From Candidatus Lithacetigena glycinireducens (GTDB taxonomy: Bacteria > Coprothermobacterota > HKB111), in the NCBI GenBank assembly GCA_018725485.1, contig QLUP01000058.1:1-6409 (forward strand): a stretch of DNA of 6,409 bases, written 5' to 3'. Shown here piece by piece: positions 1 through 6,300 of this stretch (its first letter is position 1; the number at the start of each line of letters is the position of its first letter). The notes under the pieces were generated by a model, which saw nothing but the letters and a program-made list of their open reading frames with translations, ran no database searches and was not told where the DNA came from. The position numbers and the translations under genes were made by a program.

Positions 1-59
1 TCTGGAGATAAATAGAAGTTCCGCTCGAATACCTCCCAGAATAACCTCTGCTTGGTCAT
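1..59 (-). CDS. Possible 5' end of an unidentified ORF, cut by the window edge
   Basis: An ATG at 59-57 opens a frame that stays open to the edge (19 codons, starting MTKQRLFWEVFERNF). No convincing Shine-Dalgarno sequence precedes it, and the other two minus-strand frames are also open over this short stretch, so the reading frame is not secure. It lies on the same strand as the pyr operon, 99 nt beyond the pyrE stop and past a hairpin, so if real it is probably a separate unit. I do not recognise the peptide and assign no function. Confidence 0.2.
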   Translation of the reverse strand, partial: MTKQRLFWEVFERNFYLSP

Positions 60-118
60 CTCAAGCAACTGTTAAAATTCCTGTTTGTAATGCTTTCCCC
101 TTTCTTAAATCTCCCCTG

Positions 119-141
119 ACCCCTCTTTAACAAAGAGGGGT
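119..141. terminator. Perfect hairpin downstream of pyrE, likely operon end / intergenic repeat
   Basis: The arms 119-128 (ACCCCTCTTT) and 132-141 (AAAGAGGGGT) are exact reverse complements around a 3-nt loop, and the hairpin begins 17 nt past the pyrE stop. In the operon direction (minus) no T-run follows the stem. On the plus strand it is followed by the T-rich TATTATTCT, so by sequence it would be a better terminator for rightward transcription. The neighbouring stretch AAATCTCCCCTGACCCCTC (107-125) resembles a C-rich palindromic repeat found between genes in many bacteria; that similarity is from memory, not a search. It may serve as a bidirectional or weak terminator for the pyr operon. 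Confidence 0.5.
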
Positions 142-158
142 ATATTATTCTCCCAGAG

Positions 159-734
159 TTAAATTCCCCGGCTACCCGGTTTAACAGCCGAACTTCCCAG
201 TAGACATAAAGGGCATTCCTCAGGTTTATAGGTTTCTACCTCTATTTTAATAAGAGAATAAACCGGAAAAAGGAGTTTTATTTCAGGGTTTCTCCTATCT
301 ATAACACAGGTGATTCCCTTAATATCTCCTCCGAGGTTCTCCACGATTTTTATAACCTCCATAGTGGATTTTCCTGTAGTCACCACATCTTCAGCAACGA
401 TAACCTTTTCCCCGTGATTTATATGGAAGTTTCTTCTAAGCCTCATCTCTAATCCTTCTCTTTCAGCAAAGATCGCCCGGGCTTTTAAGAAGCGGGCTAA
501 TTCATAAGCCATAATAATGCCGCCAAGTGCGGGTCCGATAACCACATCTACTTGGTGAGGTATCTTCGTTGCCAGTTCCTGCATAAGTTTTGCTGATTCA
601 TCGGGATATTGAAAAAGTTGAGCGCATTGAAAGTACTTATTACTGTGAAGCCCCGAAGAAAGCAGGAAATGGCCTTCCAGCACTGCCTGGCATTTTTTCA
701 TAATGGAAAGGAAATAAATATCTTTATCTTCCAT
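159..734 (-). CDS. pyrE: Orotate phosphoribosyltransferase
   Basis: PyrE transfers phosphoribose from PRPP to orotate, giving OMP, in the cytosol; it is the fifth pathway step. The 191 residues match the usual 180-200 residue length. Visible landmarks are the N-terminal orotate-side segment GHFLLSSGLHSNKYF (about 21-35), the segment VVIGPALGGI (64-73), the basic loop FAEREGLEMRLRR (89-101), and the PRPP-binding motif VIVAEDVVTTGKS (111-123), close to the family form with EDVVTTGGS. The tail has CPLC (174-177) and ends KPGSRGI, typical of the bacterial subfamily carrying a C-terminal CxxC. The ATG start is well supported by AGGAGGG at 739-745, 4 nt upstream. It is the last gene of the operon. 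The 44-nt gap after the pyrD stop is the largest inside the operon and shows no terminator, so it probably shares the pyrB transcript. Confidence 0.96.
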   Translation of the reverse strand: MEDKDIYFLSIMKKCQAVLEGHFLLSSGLHSNKYFQCAQLFQYPDESAKLMQELATKIPHQVDVVIGPALGGIIMAYELARFLKARAIFAEREGLEMRLRRNFHINHGEKVIVAEDVVTTGKSTMEVIKIVENLGGDIKGITCVIDRRNPEIKLLFPVYSLIKIEVETYKPEECPLCLLGSSAVKPGSRGI

Positions 735-775
735 AACACCCTCCTGGTTTAATCAAGCAAGCATTAAATCTTATT

Positions 776-1807
776 TTAAGAATCTTCATCGCTTTTTATT
801 TCTTTCACCCGTATAATATTTCGAGCGTTAAAAACTCTTCCTTTAATACTTTTTTGGCTGCCCAACTGAAGATTTCCTACGCCCTTCTCTCTTTTATCAA
901 TTACTTTAAAAGAACCGGGTGGATGAAGGTAATCGTGAAGGCTGTTTAGGTTTTTGGTATTTAGAAAGTTGGTTAATTCGCTAATTATCGTTGATGGTGT
1001 ATCGGGGTTACTGAATAAAGAGGTACCAAGTTGAACTGCTCTTGCTCCCAGTTTGAGGTACTGCATAAGACTCTCCAAATCACCAACTCCCCCACAGCCA
1101 ATTATAGGCAGGGGGGTTAACTGCCTGGCTTGATTAACCAGATTAAGGGTTAAATGCTTGATGGCCGGACCAGAAAGACCTCCTATGTAAATCTCTCCAG
1201 TTTCTTTATCTATAACTAAGGCGCGGTAAGTATTGGCTATTACCACTGCCTCAACCAGAGTTTCCTCACTTACTTTTAAAAGTTTGTTAAGGTCGCCTTG
1301 AGGGGGGAGTTTAACCCAGAGAGGCTTATTGGTTATCTCTCTCGCCTTGGTAAGCAGCCGTTTTAGAGATGGTAAATGCTGGGCAATAGCCATTCCACCT
1401 TTTTCCACATTAGGACAGGAGATATTTAGTTCATAGATTACAGAATCTTTTATATTTTCTTCCAGGATTTTTAAAACCTTGAGATATTCGTTTACAGCAA
1501 ACCCGGCTACATTAATTATCACAGGTGTGTCGTATTGGCAATACCGGGGATATATGTCTCCAATAAACTGATTAACTCCCGGGTTTTGCAGACCTATGCG
1601 GTTTATGAGACCGCCCTTAACCTCAAACAATCGGGGAGGTTTATTCCCTTCCACAGGATTTAAGGTAACCGCCTTAGTGCAAACTGCTCCAAACAGGGAG
1701 GGTGGTATCAATTCAAAGCTATCAGGACCGTAGGTACCAGAGGCAGCAATAAGAGGGTTTTTTAGAAACAGATCTCCTATTCTAACTTCTAAACTAACTG
1801 TACTCAT
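776..1807 (-). CDS. pyrD: Dihydroorotate dehydrogenase B, catalytic subunit, with C-terminal extension
   Basis: PyrD is the FMN-containing catalytic subunit of class 1B dihydroorotate dehydrogenase, oxidising dihydroorotate to orotate; electrons leave through PyrK to NAD+. From the chosen ATG it has 343 residues. It shows NPLIAASGTYG near the N-terminus, the NISCPNV motif with the class 1 catalytic cysteine at residue 131, the flavin lysine in VKLPPQGDL (about 166), GGLSGPAIK (209-217), and the phosphate-binding IIGCGGVGD and AVQLGTSLF segments. The frame is open to 1867, but the ATG at 1807-1805 puts the family N-terminus (LEVRIGDLFLKNPL) in the normal place and gives a 14-nt overlap with pyrK; GGGAAG lies about 10 nt upstream. 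The family normally ends around residue 295-305 with a helix like IISELTNFLNTKNLNSLHDYL. Here about 48 further residues follow, rich in Lys/Arg and ending in acidic residues; their role is unknown. Confidence 0.95.
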   Translation of the reverse strand: MSTVSLEVRIGDLFLKNPLIAASGTYGPDSFELIPPSLFGAVCTKAVTLNPVEGNKPPRLFEVKGGLINRIGLQNPGVNQFIGDIYPRYCQYDTPVIINVAGFAVNEYLKVLKILEENIKDSVIYELNISCPNVEKGGMAIAQHLPSLKRLLTKAREITNKPLWVKLPPQGDLNKLLKVSEETLVEAVVIANTYRALVIDKETGEIYIGGLSGPAIKHLTLNLVNQARQLTPLPIIGCGGVGDLESLMQYLKLGARAVQLGTSLFSNPDTPSTIISELTNFLNTKNLNSLHDYLHPPGSFKVIDKREKGVGNLQLGSQKSIKGRVFNARNIIRVKEIKSDEDS

Positions 1808-2567
1808 CCCAGTCAACTTCCCAGGCATTAAATACCGGTCCATCATGGCAAACTCTTTTATATTCACCCTTTACCTTTACCACACATCCCCAACAGGAGC
1901 CTAACCCACAAGCCATTTTTTCTTCCAGCGATACCAGCAAATCAATAGGTTTATTATATTTATTACCTTCATTTTTAATCATGGAGCGAAGAGCCTTAAA
2001 CATGGGTCGGGGACCGCAGGCATAAATAGCATCGTAGTCAGCTGGATTAATAAATTCGGTAATTTTTCCCTGTAAAAATGGTTCATTTTTTTCCTCAGAA
2101 CTTACCACAATTCTATGGGTGATTTTAGAAAAACTTTCCAGCATAAAAGGCTTTTTGGAAAACCCGAGGTAAAGGTCAACTTTGCTATTATTTTTACTAT
2201 TAATCTCCCTGGTGAGCATATTTAAAGAAGCTAAGCCAATGCCACCTCCAATGAGGGCTAACTTTTTTTCGGGTTCAGGTAGCGGCCACCCATTTCCGAG
2301 GGGTCCGGTAAGAGTTAATATTTCTCTTTTTACCATAGTAGAAAGAAGGTTTGTCCCCACCCCCTTAACCTGATAGAGAAACTCTATGCTTCTCTCTCCC
2401 AACTCAAAAACGCTAAAGGGACGGGCTAAAAGTGGTTCCTGAAAAGGTAATTTAAGGAGGTAAAACTGTCCTGGAAGAGCCCAACCTGAAAATTCAAGAG
2501 ATAAATGGAAAATATTTTCTCCCACCGGGGTGTTTTCTAAAATACTCGCTTTTTTATAAACTATCAT
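1794..2567 (-). CDS. pyrK: Dihydroorotate dehydrogenase B, electron transfer subunit
   Basis: PyrK carries FAD and a [2Fe-2S] cluster and passes electrons from PyrD's FMN to NAD+, forming a PyrD2K2 complex in the cytosol. The 257 residues match the family. In order: a ferredoxin-reductase-like beta barrel with the FAD motif ARPFSV (48-53) and KGVGTNLLS (68-76); the nucleotide-binding glycine motif LALIGGGIGLASL (103-115); YACGPRPMF (182-190); and the cluster ligands C220, C225, C228 and C240 in CGLGSCWGC and RVCHDGPVF. All four cysteines are present. It starts with ATG and overlaps the end of pyrF by 14 nt; no strong Shine-Dalgarno is visible (GGCATGGG upstream is weak), so translation is probably coupled to pyrF. 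It overlaps pyrD downstream by another 14 nt, which fits co-production of the two subunits. Confidence 0.96.
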   Translation of the reverse strand: MIVYKKASILENTPVGENIFHLSLEFSGWALPGQFYLLKLPFQEPLLARPFSVFELGERSIEFLYQVKGVGTNLLSTMVKREILTLTGPLGNGWPLPEPEKKLALIGGGIGLASLNMLTREINSKNNSKVDLYLGFSKKPFMLESFSKITHRIVVSSEEKNEPFLQGKITEFINPADYDAIYACGPRPMFKALRSMIKNEGNKYNKPIDLLVSLEEKMACGLGSCWGCVVKVKGEYKRVCHDGPVFNAWEVDWDEYS

Positions 2568-3441
2568 TACCCATGCCTTTAGCCGAAGCTGTTTTTATTT
2601 CTTCTGCTGTTTCACTGATAATTAAATGTGCTTTTTCCATAAATTCTTTTTCATCCAGACAATCTTTTAAAGTGGTGATAATTGAGCGGGAAACATTAAT
2701 AACAGCACCATTTCCCTGGTTAAAGGCATAGGTAATATCGTCTTTATTAGCTCCCTGGGCTCCGTAGCCTGGCACTAAAAGAAATGTTTCAGGATAAAGT
2801 TCTCGGAACTCTTTTAGTTGAAGCGGGTAGGTAGCTCCAAAGACAACTCCCAGGCAAGAATAGCCATTGATACCAGTTGTGTCTTTACCCCACTCGCTGA
2901 CCATCTTACCTATATGTTGGTAAACTGGAATACCCGAAACTTCTAAATCCTGAATATCTCTGGCTGAAGGGTTAGAGGTTCTAACCAGAATAAAAGCGCC
3001 TTTATTACATTTTTCCATTACTTCAAGAAAGGGTTGCAGGCTATCAAAGCCAAGATAAGGATTCAGGGTAACAAAATCCGCTTCAAAATCACCGGAAAAA
3101 TGAGCTAAGGCGTATTGCATTGCGCTTGCGCTGACATCACCGCGTTTAATATCAGCAATACTCAATAAACCACTTTTAGTTAAATATTTTAAAGTGGCTG
3201 AGTAGGCTTTTAATCCTTCTATGCCCTGGGCTTCGTAAAAAGCAATTTGTACTTTTACCACGCCTACCATTTGCTTAGCTGAATCAATCAACAGGCGGTT
3301 AAAATTAAATAACGATTCAGCGGCACTTACGCTTTTGGTTTTGATAAAATTTGGGATATAACTGAAATCTGTGTCCAGCCCCAGGCATAGGGGGCTTTGG
3401 TTTTTTACCGCTTCATATAGCTTATCAATCAATAATTCCAC
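2554..3441 (-). CDS. pyrF: Orotidine 5'-phosphate decarboxylase, type 2
   Basis: PyrF decarboxylates OMP to UMP, the last step of the pathway. At 295 residues it belongs to the longer type 2 group rather than the roughly 230-residue type 1 enzymes. Motifs: SPLCLGLDTD (16-25), VVKVQIAFYEAQG (61-73), the catalytic Asp-x-Lys-x-x-Asp in IADIKRGDVSASA (D97, K99, D102), FVTLNPYLGFDSLQPF (123-138), VRTSNPSA (153-160), VVFGATYP (199-206) and the phosphate-binding LLVPGYGAQG (221-230). The GTG start is supported by GGGAAGGTGG nine nt upstream and by the normal N-terminal spacing to GLD. It overlaps the pyrC stop by 17 nt and the pyrK start by 14 nt, so it sits in a translationally coupled block although its product acts last. 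Confidence 0.95.
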   Translation of the reverse strand: MELLIDKLYEAVKNQSPLCLGLDTDFSYIPNFIKTKSVSAAESLFNFNRLLIDSAKQMVGVVKVQIAFYEAQGIEGLKAYSATLKYLTKSGLLSIADIKRGDVSASAMQYALAHFSGDFEADFVTLNPYLGFDSLQPFLEVMEKCNKGAFILVRTSNPSARDIQDLEVSGIPVYQHIGKMVSEWGKDTTGINGYSCLGVVFGATYPLQLKEFRELYPETFLLVPGYGAQGANKDDITYAFNQGNGAVINVSRSIITTLKDCLDEKEFMEKAHLIISETAEEIKTASAKGMGNDSL

Positions 3442-4654
3442 TATTATAAACCACCTTCCCTTTTTTTAAAGTTAACAAAGGCCAGCCAAAAAGAGGGTAA
3501 TCGAGAAGAGGGGTGTTGTGAGATTTAGATACAAAGGAATTGGTGTCCACGGTTGCTTTTCTGTTAGGGTCAATTATTACCAGGTCTGCCTGGAACCCAT
3601 TTCGTAGAAGGCTTAAATGAGAACTTATCCCTAATATACGCGCAGGACCTAAGGAGAGCAGGAAAGATAATTTAGGCAGAGCAATTTGCCCCTTTTTAAT
3701 CAGGAAACTGTTAAGTGTGGCAAAGGTAAGTTCAAGGTTATTAATACCCGGTGCTCCCTTTTCTTTATCCTCATCTGAATGGGGAGCATGGTCAGTAGCT
3801 ATAGCGTTTACCATCCCCTGTCTCACCAGTTCCAGGAGAGACTTCCTGGTGGACTCATTTACTAAGGGGGGGTTAACTTTATAGGGAAAACTTTCCTGGT
3901 TCAAGCAGAGATGATGGGGTGTGACATCGCAGGTTACCGGTTGGCCTTTCTTGTGAGCTTCGTCAACCATTTTAATGCTCTGGGGATTGGATAAATGTGT
4001 TAAATGGAGACTTGCTCTTATGTTCTGGTTCATCTCCAGGTCTCTTTTAACCATCCCTAGTTCGGGGCAGATGTTTTTAGAAAAAAGAGGCATTTCTGAA
4101 AGGCTCACTTCTTCGTGCAAAAGTAAAGTTCGGTTAATATCTCGGGCTTTTACCAGAGCCTGATGAAAAACCTCGGGGTTATCCACCCCCTTTCCATCAT
4201 CGCTAAAAGCCCACACTAAAGGGGCAAGATTGTCAAAATCAACAATTTCCTTCCCCTCCTGTCCCTGGGTTATAGAAGAAGTATAGAATATGTCAAGAGG
4301 GAGTATTTCTGAGTATTTTTTTTGAAGGTCGCTTAAAAGTTCGGGATTATCCAGAACAGGAGAAGTGTTGGGCATAATGGAAATGGTAGTAAATCCACCT
4401 TTAGCGCCAGCGTTACATCCCGAAAGCATATCTTCTTTATAGGTAAAACCGGGTTCACGAAAATGAGCATGTAAATCAATAAAGGCAGGCATTAACAATA
4501 AACCTTTACCATCAACTAAATGGTAATCCTTATTTGCTGAAGGCTTATCAGTGATTATGCCATTTTCTACCCATAAACCACCCTCCTCCTGGGCGAAGGA
4601 GTCAACCAAAGATATGCTTGTAAAATGCCAGTTATACCCTGAGGAATTCGTCAC
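3425..4654 (-). CDS. pyrC: Dihydroorotase (start codon uncertain)
   Basis: PyrC is a zinc amidohydrolase that cyclises N-carbamoyl-aspartate to dihydroorotate. Counting from the GTG at 4654-4652 it has 409 residues, close to the class I (Bacillus/Aquifex-like) enzymes of about 425. Metal and active-site landmarks are DLHAHFREPG (H62, H64), IMPNT, AFSDDGKGV (D152/D153; class I enzymes use Asp where others have carboxylated Lys), LLLHEE (H180), LHLTHLS (H217, H220), TPHH, NPPL and ATDHAPHS (catalytic Asp 288). The start is the weak point. The frame is open to a TTG at 4690 inside pyrI, and no candidate has a clear Shine-Dalgarno. GTG 4654 best fits the family's N-terminal length, overlapping pyrI by 23 nt, probably by coupled translation; a TTG at 4609 would trim the first strand. 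The TGA stop overlaps the pyrF start. Confidence 0.94.
   Translation of the reverse strand: MTNSSGYNWHFTSISLVDSFAQEEGGLWVENGIITDKPSANKDYHLVDGKGLLLMPAFIDLHAHFREPGFTYKEDMLSGCNAGAKGGFTTISIMPNTSPVLDNPELLSDLQKKYSEILPLDIFYTSSITQGQEGKEIVDFDNLAPLVWAFSDDGKGVDNPEVFHQALVKARDINRTLLLHEEVSLSEMPLFSKNICPELGMVKRDLEMNQNIRASLHLTHLSNPQSIKMVDEAHKKGQPVTCDVTPHHLCLNQESFPYKVNPPLVNESTRKSLLELVRQGMVNAIATDHAPHSDEDKEKGAPGINNLELTFATLNSFLIKKGQIALPKLSFLLSLGPARILGISSHLSLLRNGFQADLVIIDPNRKATVDTNSFVSKSHNTPLLDYPLFGWPLLTLKKGKVVYNSGIID
3451..3460 (-). promoter_or_regulatory. Ribosome binding site that fixes the pyrF GTG start
   Basis: GGGAAGGTGG on the minus strand lies inside the last codons of pyrC, nine nt before the pyrF GTG. 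It is the only good Shine-Dalgarno-like sequence near that start and supports GTG over any downstream codon. Confidence 0.5.
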
Positions 4655-5066
4655 AGTAATGGCAACAGTAAGTTCTGCTGCTTCTATCAACCAGGTAAAA
4701 TATAGATTCCAGATAAGATTCAGCAGAGGTAATACAGCGGGCGTTACGGCATTTCAATAAACCCCTTACAGTTTTAGGAAGTTCCAGTTTTATTTTCTTA
4801 ATCACCTTACCCTCGTCAATGTAATCAAGGGTTATATCGGGGTCAATGAGAACCAGCATGGTCAAATCAAAATCCAGGACATCAGAGATTTTAATGATAT
4901 CCTTCCTTCCCATTTTGGAGCTGGGAACATTTATAAGGAGTGCTATGGCTTTGTCTAACTCTCCCAGATTTAATTTATTAAATATTTTTAATCCGTTACC
5001 GGTTTTGATATGGTCTATCACTATGCCTCGGGTAATTTTTTCAACTTTTAGTTCGCTCTCACTCAT
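4632..5066 (-). CDS. pyrI: Aspartate carbamoyltransferase regulatory chain
   Basis: PyrI binds nucleotide effectors and associates with PyrB trimers to form the allosteric holoenzyme, as in enterics, Clostridia and archaea. The 144 residues match the family (about 150). The N-terminal effector domain shows GIVIDHIKTGNGLKIF (14-29) and INVPSSKMGRKDIIKI (45-60), the GRKD segment being a family hallmark. The C-terminal zinc domain keeps all four ligands, C106 and C111 (CRNARC) and C135 and C138 (CHYC), needed to contact PyrB. It starts with ATG; AGGGAGAG sits about 7 nt upstream and begins right at the pyrB stop codon, 14 nt away. The zinc-ligand end is encoded in the stretch overlapped by the pyrC frame, so pyrI is clearly intact there. 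Which nucleotide inhibits or activates cannot be read from the sequence. Confidence 0.96.
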   Translation of the reverse strand: MSESELKVEKITRGIVIDHIKTGNGLKIFNKLNLGELDKAIALLINVPSSKMGRKDIIKISDVLDFDLTMLVLIDPDITLDYIDEGKVIKKIKLELPKTVRGLLKCRNARCITSAESYLESIFYLVDRSSRTYCCHYCDEFLRV

Positions 5067-5080
5067 ATTAGTCTCTCCCT

Positions 5081-6010
5081 TTATCGGTTGGTATTTAAGC
5101 CTAACATCAGACTGATTAAAGCCATGCGGATATACATACCGAGTTTTGCTTGTTCAAAATAAATCGCTCTGGGGTCATCGTCAACTTCGTAGGTTATTTC
5201 AGATATTCGGGGAAGGGGATGCATAATTAGAGCATCTTTTTTCATTAGGTTAACCTTGTTTTTATCAAGAATGAAAGTATCTTTAAGCCTGAGGTAGTCT
5301 TCCTCGTTAAAGAATCTTTCCCGTTGAATGCGGGTCATATAGAGAACATCAAGATTGGGTAAAACCTCTTCCATCTGGTAACTTTCGTTAAAGGTGACCT
5401 TAGGATTGACTTCTAACACTGAGTTTTTGATATGCTGAGGTAGTTTTAGTTCTTCTGGGGATATCAGGTAATAATTAACATCGGGATACCTGGCTAAAGT
5501 GGTAATGAGCGAATGAACCGTTCTACCGTACTTTAAATCGCCACAAAAACCAAATGAGATATTGCTCACCTTACCTCGGTACATATAAAGGGTGAATAAG
5601 TCGGTAAGTGTTTGAGTGGGGTGGTGATGGGCACCATCGCCAGCATTGATTACTGGTACTGAAGAATACTTAACTGCTACCTCAGCTGAACCGTCTTTGG
5701 GGTGACGAATAACGATGATATCCACATAATTACTGATGGTTTTAATGGTGTCAGCCAGGCTTTCTCCTTTGGCAACTGAACTGGTGCTGGTATCTGCCAT
5801 GGATAGCACTTTTCCTCCCAACCTGAACATAGCTGATTCAAAACTCATGCGGGTTCGGGTGCTGGGTTCATAGAAAAGAGTGGCGAGGATTTTTGAGTTA
5901 GCTAATTGGGTGAAGTCTTGTGGGGATTCATAGATGATTTTTCCGGTTTCAAAAAGATGATAATATTCCTGGATGGATAGATCCAGAGGATTGACTAACT
6001 TTCTTATCAC
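5081..6010 (-). CDS. pyrB: Aspartate carbamoyltransferase catalytic chain
   Basis: PyrB condenses carbamoyl phosphate and aspartate to N-carbamoyl-aspartate, the committed pyrimidine step. The 309 residues match the family. Carbamoyl-phosphate motif FYEPSTRTRMSFE (46-58, STRTR at 50-54); SSVAKGES with the mobile-loop lysine K81; R102 in VIRHP; AGDGAHHHPTQTL with H130; GDLKYGRTVHSL with R163; MTRIQRERF with R227; and MHPLPR (263-268) for aspartate/carbamoyl binding. All expected active-site residues are present. It begins with GTG, supported by AAGGGAGGT ending 5 nt upstream. An ATG two nt earlier reads ATGTGA and stops at once, so it cannot be the start. First gene of the operon, directly behind an extended -10 promoter and about 58 nt of leader; pyrI follows 14 nt after its stop. 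Confidence 0.97.
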   Translation of the reverse strand: MIRKLVNPLDLSIQEYYHLFETGKIIYESPQDFTQLANSKILATLFYEPSTRTRMSFESAMFRLGGKVLSMADTSTSSVAKGESLADTIKTISNYVDIIVIRHPKDGSAEVAVKYSSVPVINAGDGAHHHPTQTLTDLFTLYMYRGKVSNISFGFCGDLKYGRTVHSLITTLARYPDVNYYLISPEELKLPQHIKNSVLEVNPKVTFNESYQMEEVLPNLDVLYMTRIQRERFFNEEDYLRLKDTFILDKNKVNLMKKDALIMHPLPRISEITYEVDDDPRAIYFEQAKLGMYIRMALISLMLGLNTNR

Positions 6011-6068
6011 ATCGTACCTCCCTTGCTTTGACGACTTTCAGGGGTGGTAAAGCCCTTAAGTCCGGGAT
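6011..6068 (-). promoter_or_regulatory. pyrB untranslated leader with alternative hairpins
   Basis: This short leader has no peptide ORF: the only ATG (6012-6010) is followed at once by TGA and overlaps the pyrB GTG. It has no terminator with a T-run, so neither enteric pyrBI attenuation nor a PyrR-type attenuator is visible. One fold pairs GACTT (6062-6058) with AAGTC (6037-6033) and AGGG (6056-6053) with CCCT (6043-6040). A competing fold pairs ACCACCCCT (6048-6040), with one mismatch and one bulge, to the Shine-Dalgarno AGGGAGGT (6023-6016). Both use the same C-run, so they exclude each other. A regulatory role is inference from base pairing only. Confidence 0.35.
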
Positions 6069-6074
6069 TTTAAT

Positions 6075-6103
6075 ATTATAACATTTATTTGACCTTCCTT
6101 GAT
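6075..6103 (-). promoter_or_regulatory. Probable pyr operon promoter (extended -10)
   Basis: On the minus strand TGTTATAAT (6083-6075) is a perfect extended -10 element (TGn plus TATAAT). Seventeen nt upstream is ATCAAG (6103-6098), a poor -35 match, which is tolerated with extended -10 promoters. Initiation would fall near the A residues at 6070-6068, giving an RNA starting near AAAUCCCGG. It is the only strong sigma-70-like site between the upstream repeats and pyrB. Confidence 0.6.
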
Positions 6104-6120
6104 GGGGATGTTTGTATTTT

Positions 6121-6199
6121 GTCACTCTGGACTTGATCCAGAGTCTCACTAACTTTGTCTTTGCGAGACTTCTGAAAGAAGTCGTGGCAATCTCATGTT
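6121..6199. repeat. Intergenic palindromic repeat (two hairpin modules)
   Basis: Module one is a perfect 8-bp palindrome, ACTCTGGA (6124-6131) and TCCAGAGT (6137-6144). Module two has GACTTCT (6167-6173) and AGAAGTC (6177-6183) around GAA, with outer TTGC/GCAA pairing (6161-6164/6187-6190), followed by AATCTCATG. The TTGCGAG...GGCAATCTCATG pattern resembles a dispersed intergenic repeat known from many bacterial genomes (from memory, not a search). No ORF is convincing here. It lies just upstream of the pyr promoter. Confidence 0.6.
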
Positions 6200-6298
6200 C
6201 TATTATAAAAAGTGGTAGAAAAATACCTTAAATAATCATCGGAACCAGTCACCTTGTAATAAAGAAAACCGCATATAAACTTAATAATAATTCTGCCT
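6200..6298. other. AT-rich gene-free spacer
   Basis: Between the repeat modules I see no ORF of useful length on either strand, no RNA gene and no convincing promoter. The longest readings are under about 20 codons and lack ribosome binding sites. Confidence 0.5.
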
Positions 6299-6300
6299 GT

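Noticed and set aside
1808-1867. Longer PyrD starting at 1867
   Set aside because: The extra 20 residues lie in the conserved iron-sulfur end of pyrK and have no counterpart in PyrD; ATG 1807 fits the family.
2182-2373. Plus-strand ORF inside pyrK
   Set aside because: Antisense shadow of a well-supported gene, with no ribosome binding site or recognisable domain.
3975-4163. Plus-strand ORF inside pyrC
   Set aside because: Antisense shadow of conserved dihydroorotase codons.
4581-4590. Strong Shine-Dalgarno-like AGGAGGAGGG within pyrC
   Set aside because: No in-frame start codon follows; the nearby ATG and GTG are out of frame and stop soon. It is explained by the Gln-Glu-Glu-Gly codons of PyrC.
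4551-4760. Plus-strand ORF across the pyrI/pyrC junction
   Set aside because: Antisense to two real genes, no supporting signal.
4846-5115. Plus-strand ORF opposite pyrI
   Set aside because: Antisense shadow; its hydrophobic look arises from the complement of pyrI codons.
6089-6117. Plus-strand promoter TTGACC with TTGTAT
   Set aside because: The -10 match is weak and no plus-strand gene lies downstream in the window.
5949-6149. 66-codon minus-strand ORF overlapping the pyrB start
   Set aside because: It starts inside the palindromic repeat, spans the -10 element and ribosome binding site, and ends within pyrB; no family resemblance. It cannot be a leader peptide because it begins upstream of the promoter.
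6121-6199. CRISPR or small RNA reading of the repeat region
   Set aside because: Copies are few, palindromic and inverted, with no regular spacers; no tRNA or known RNA fold is recognisable.
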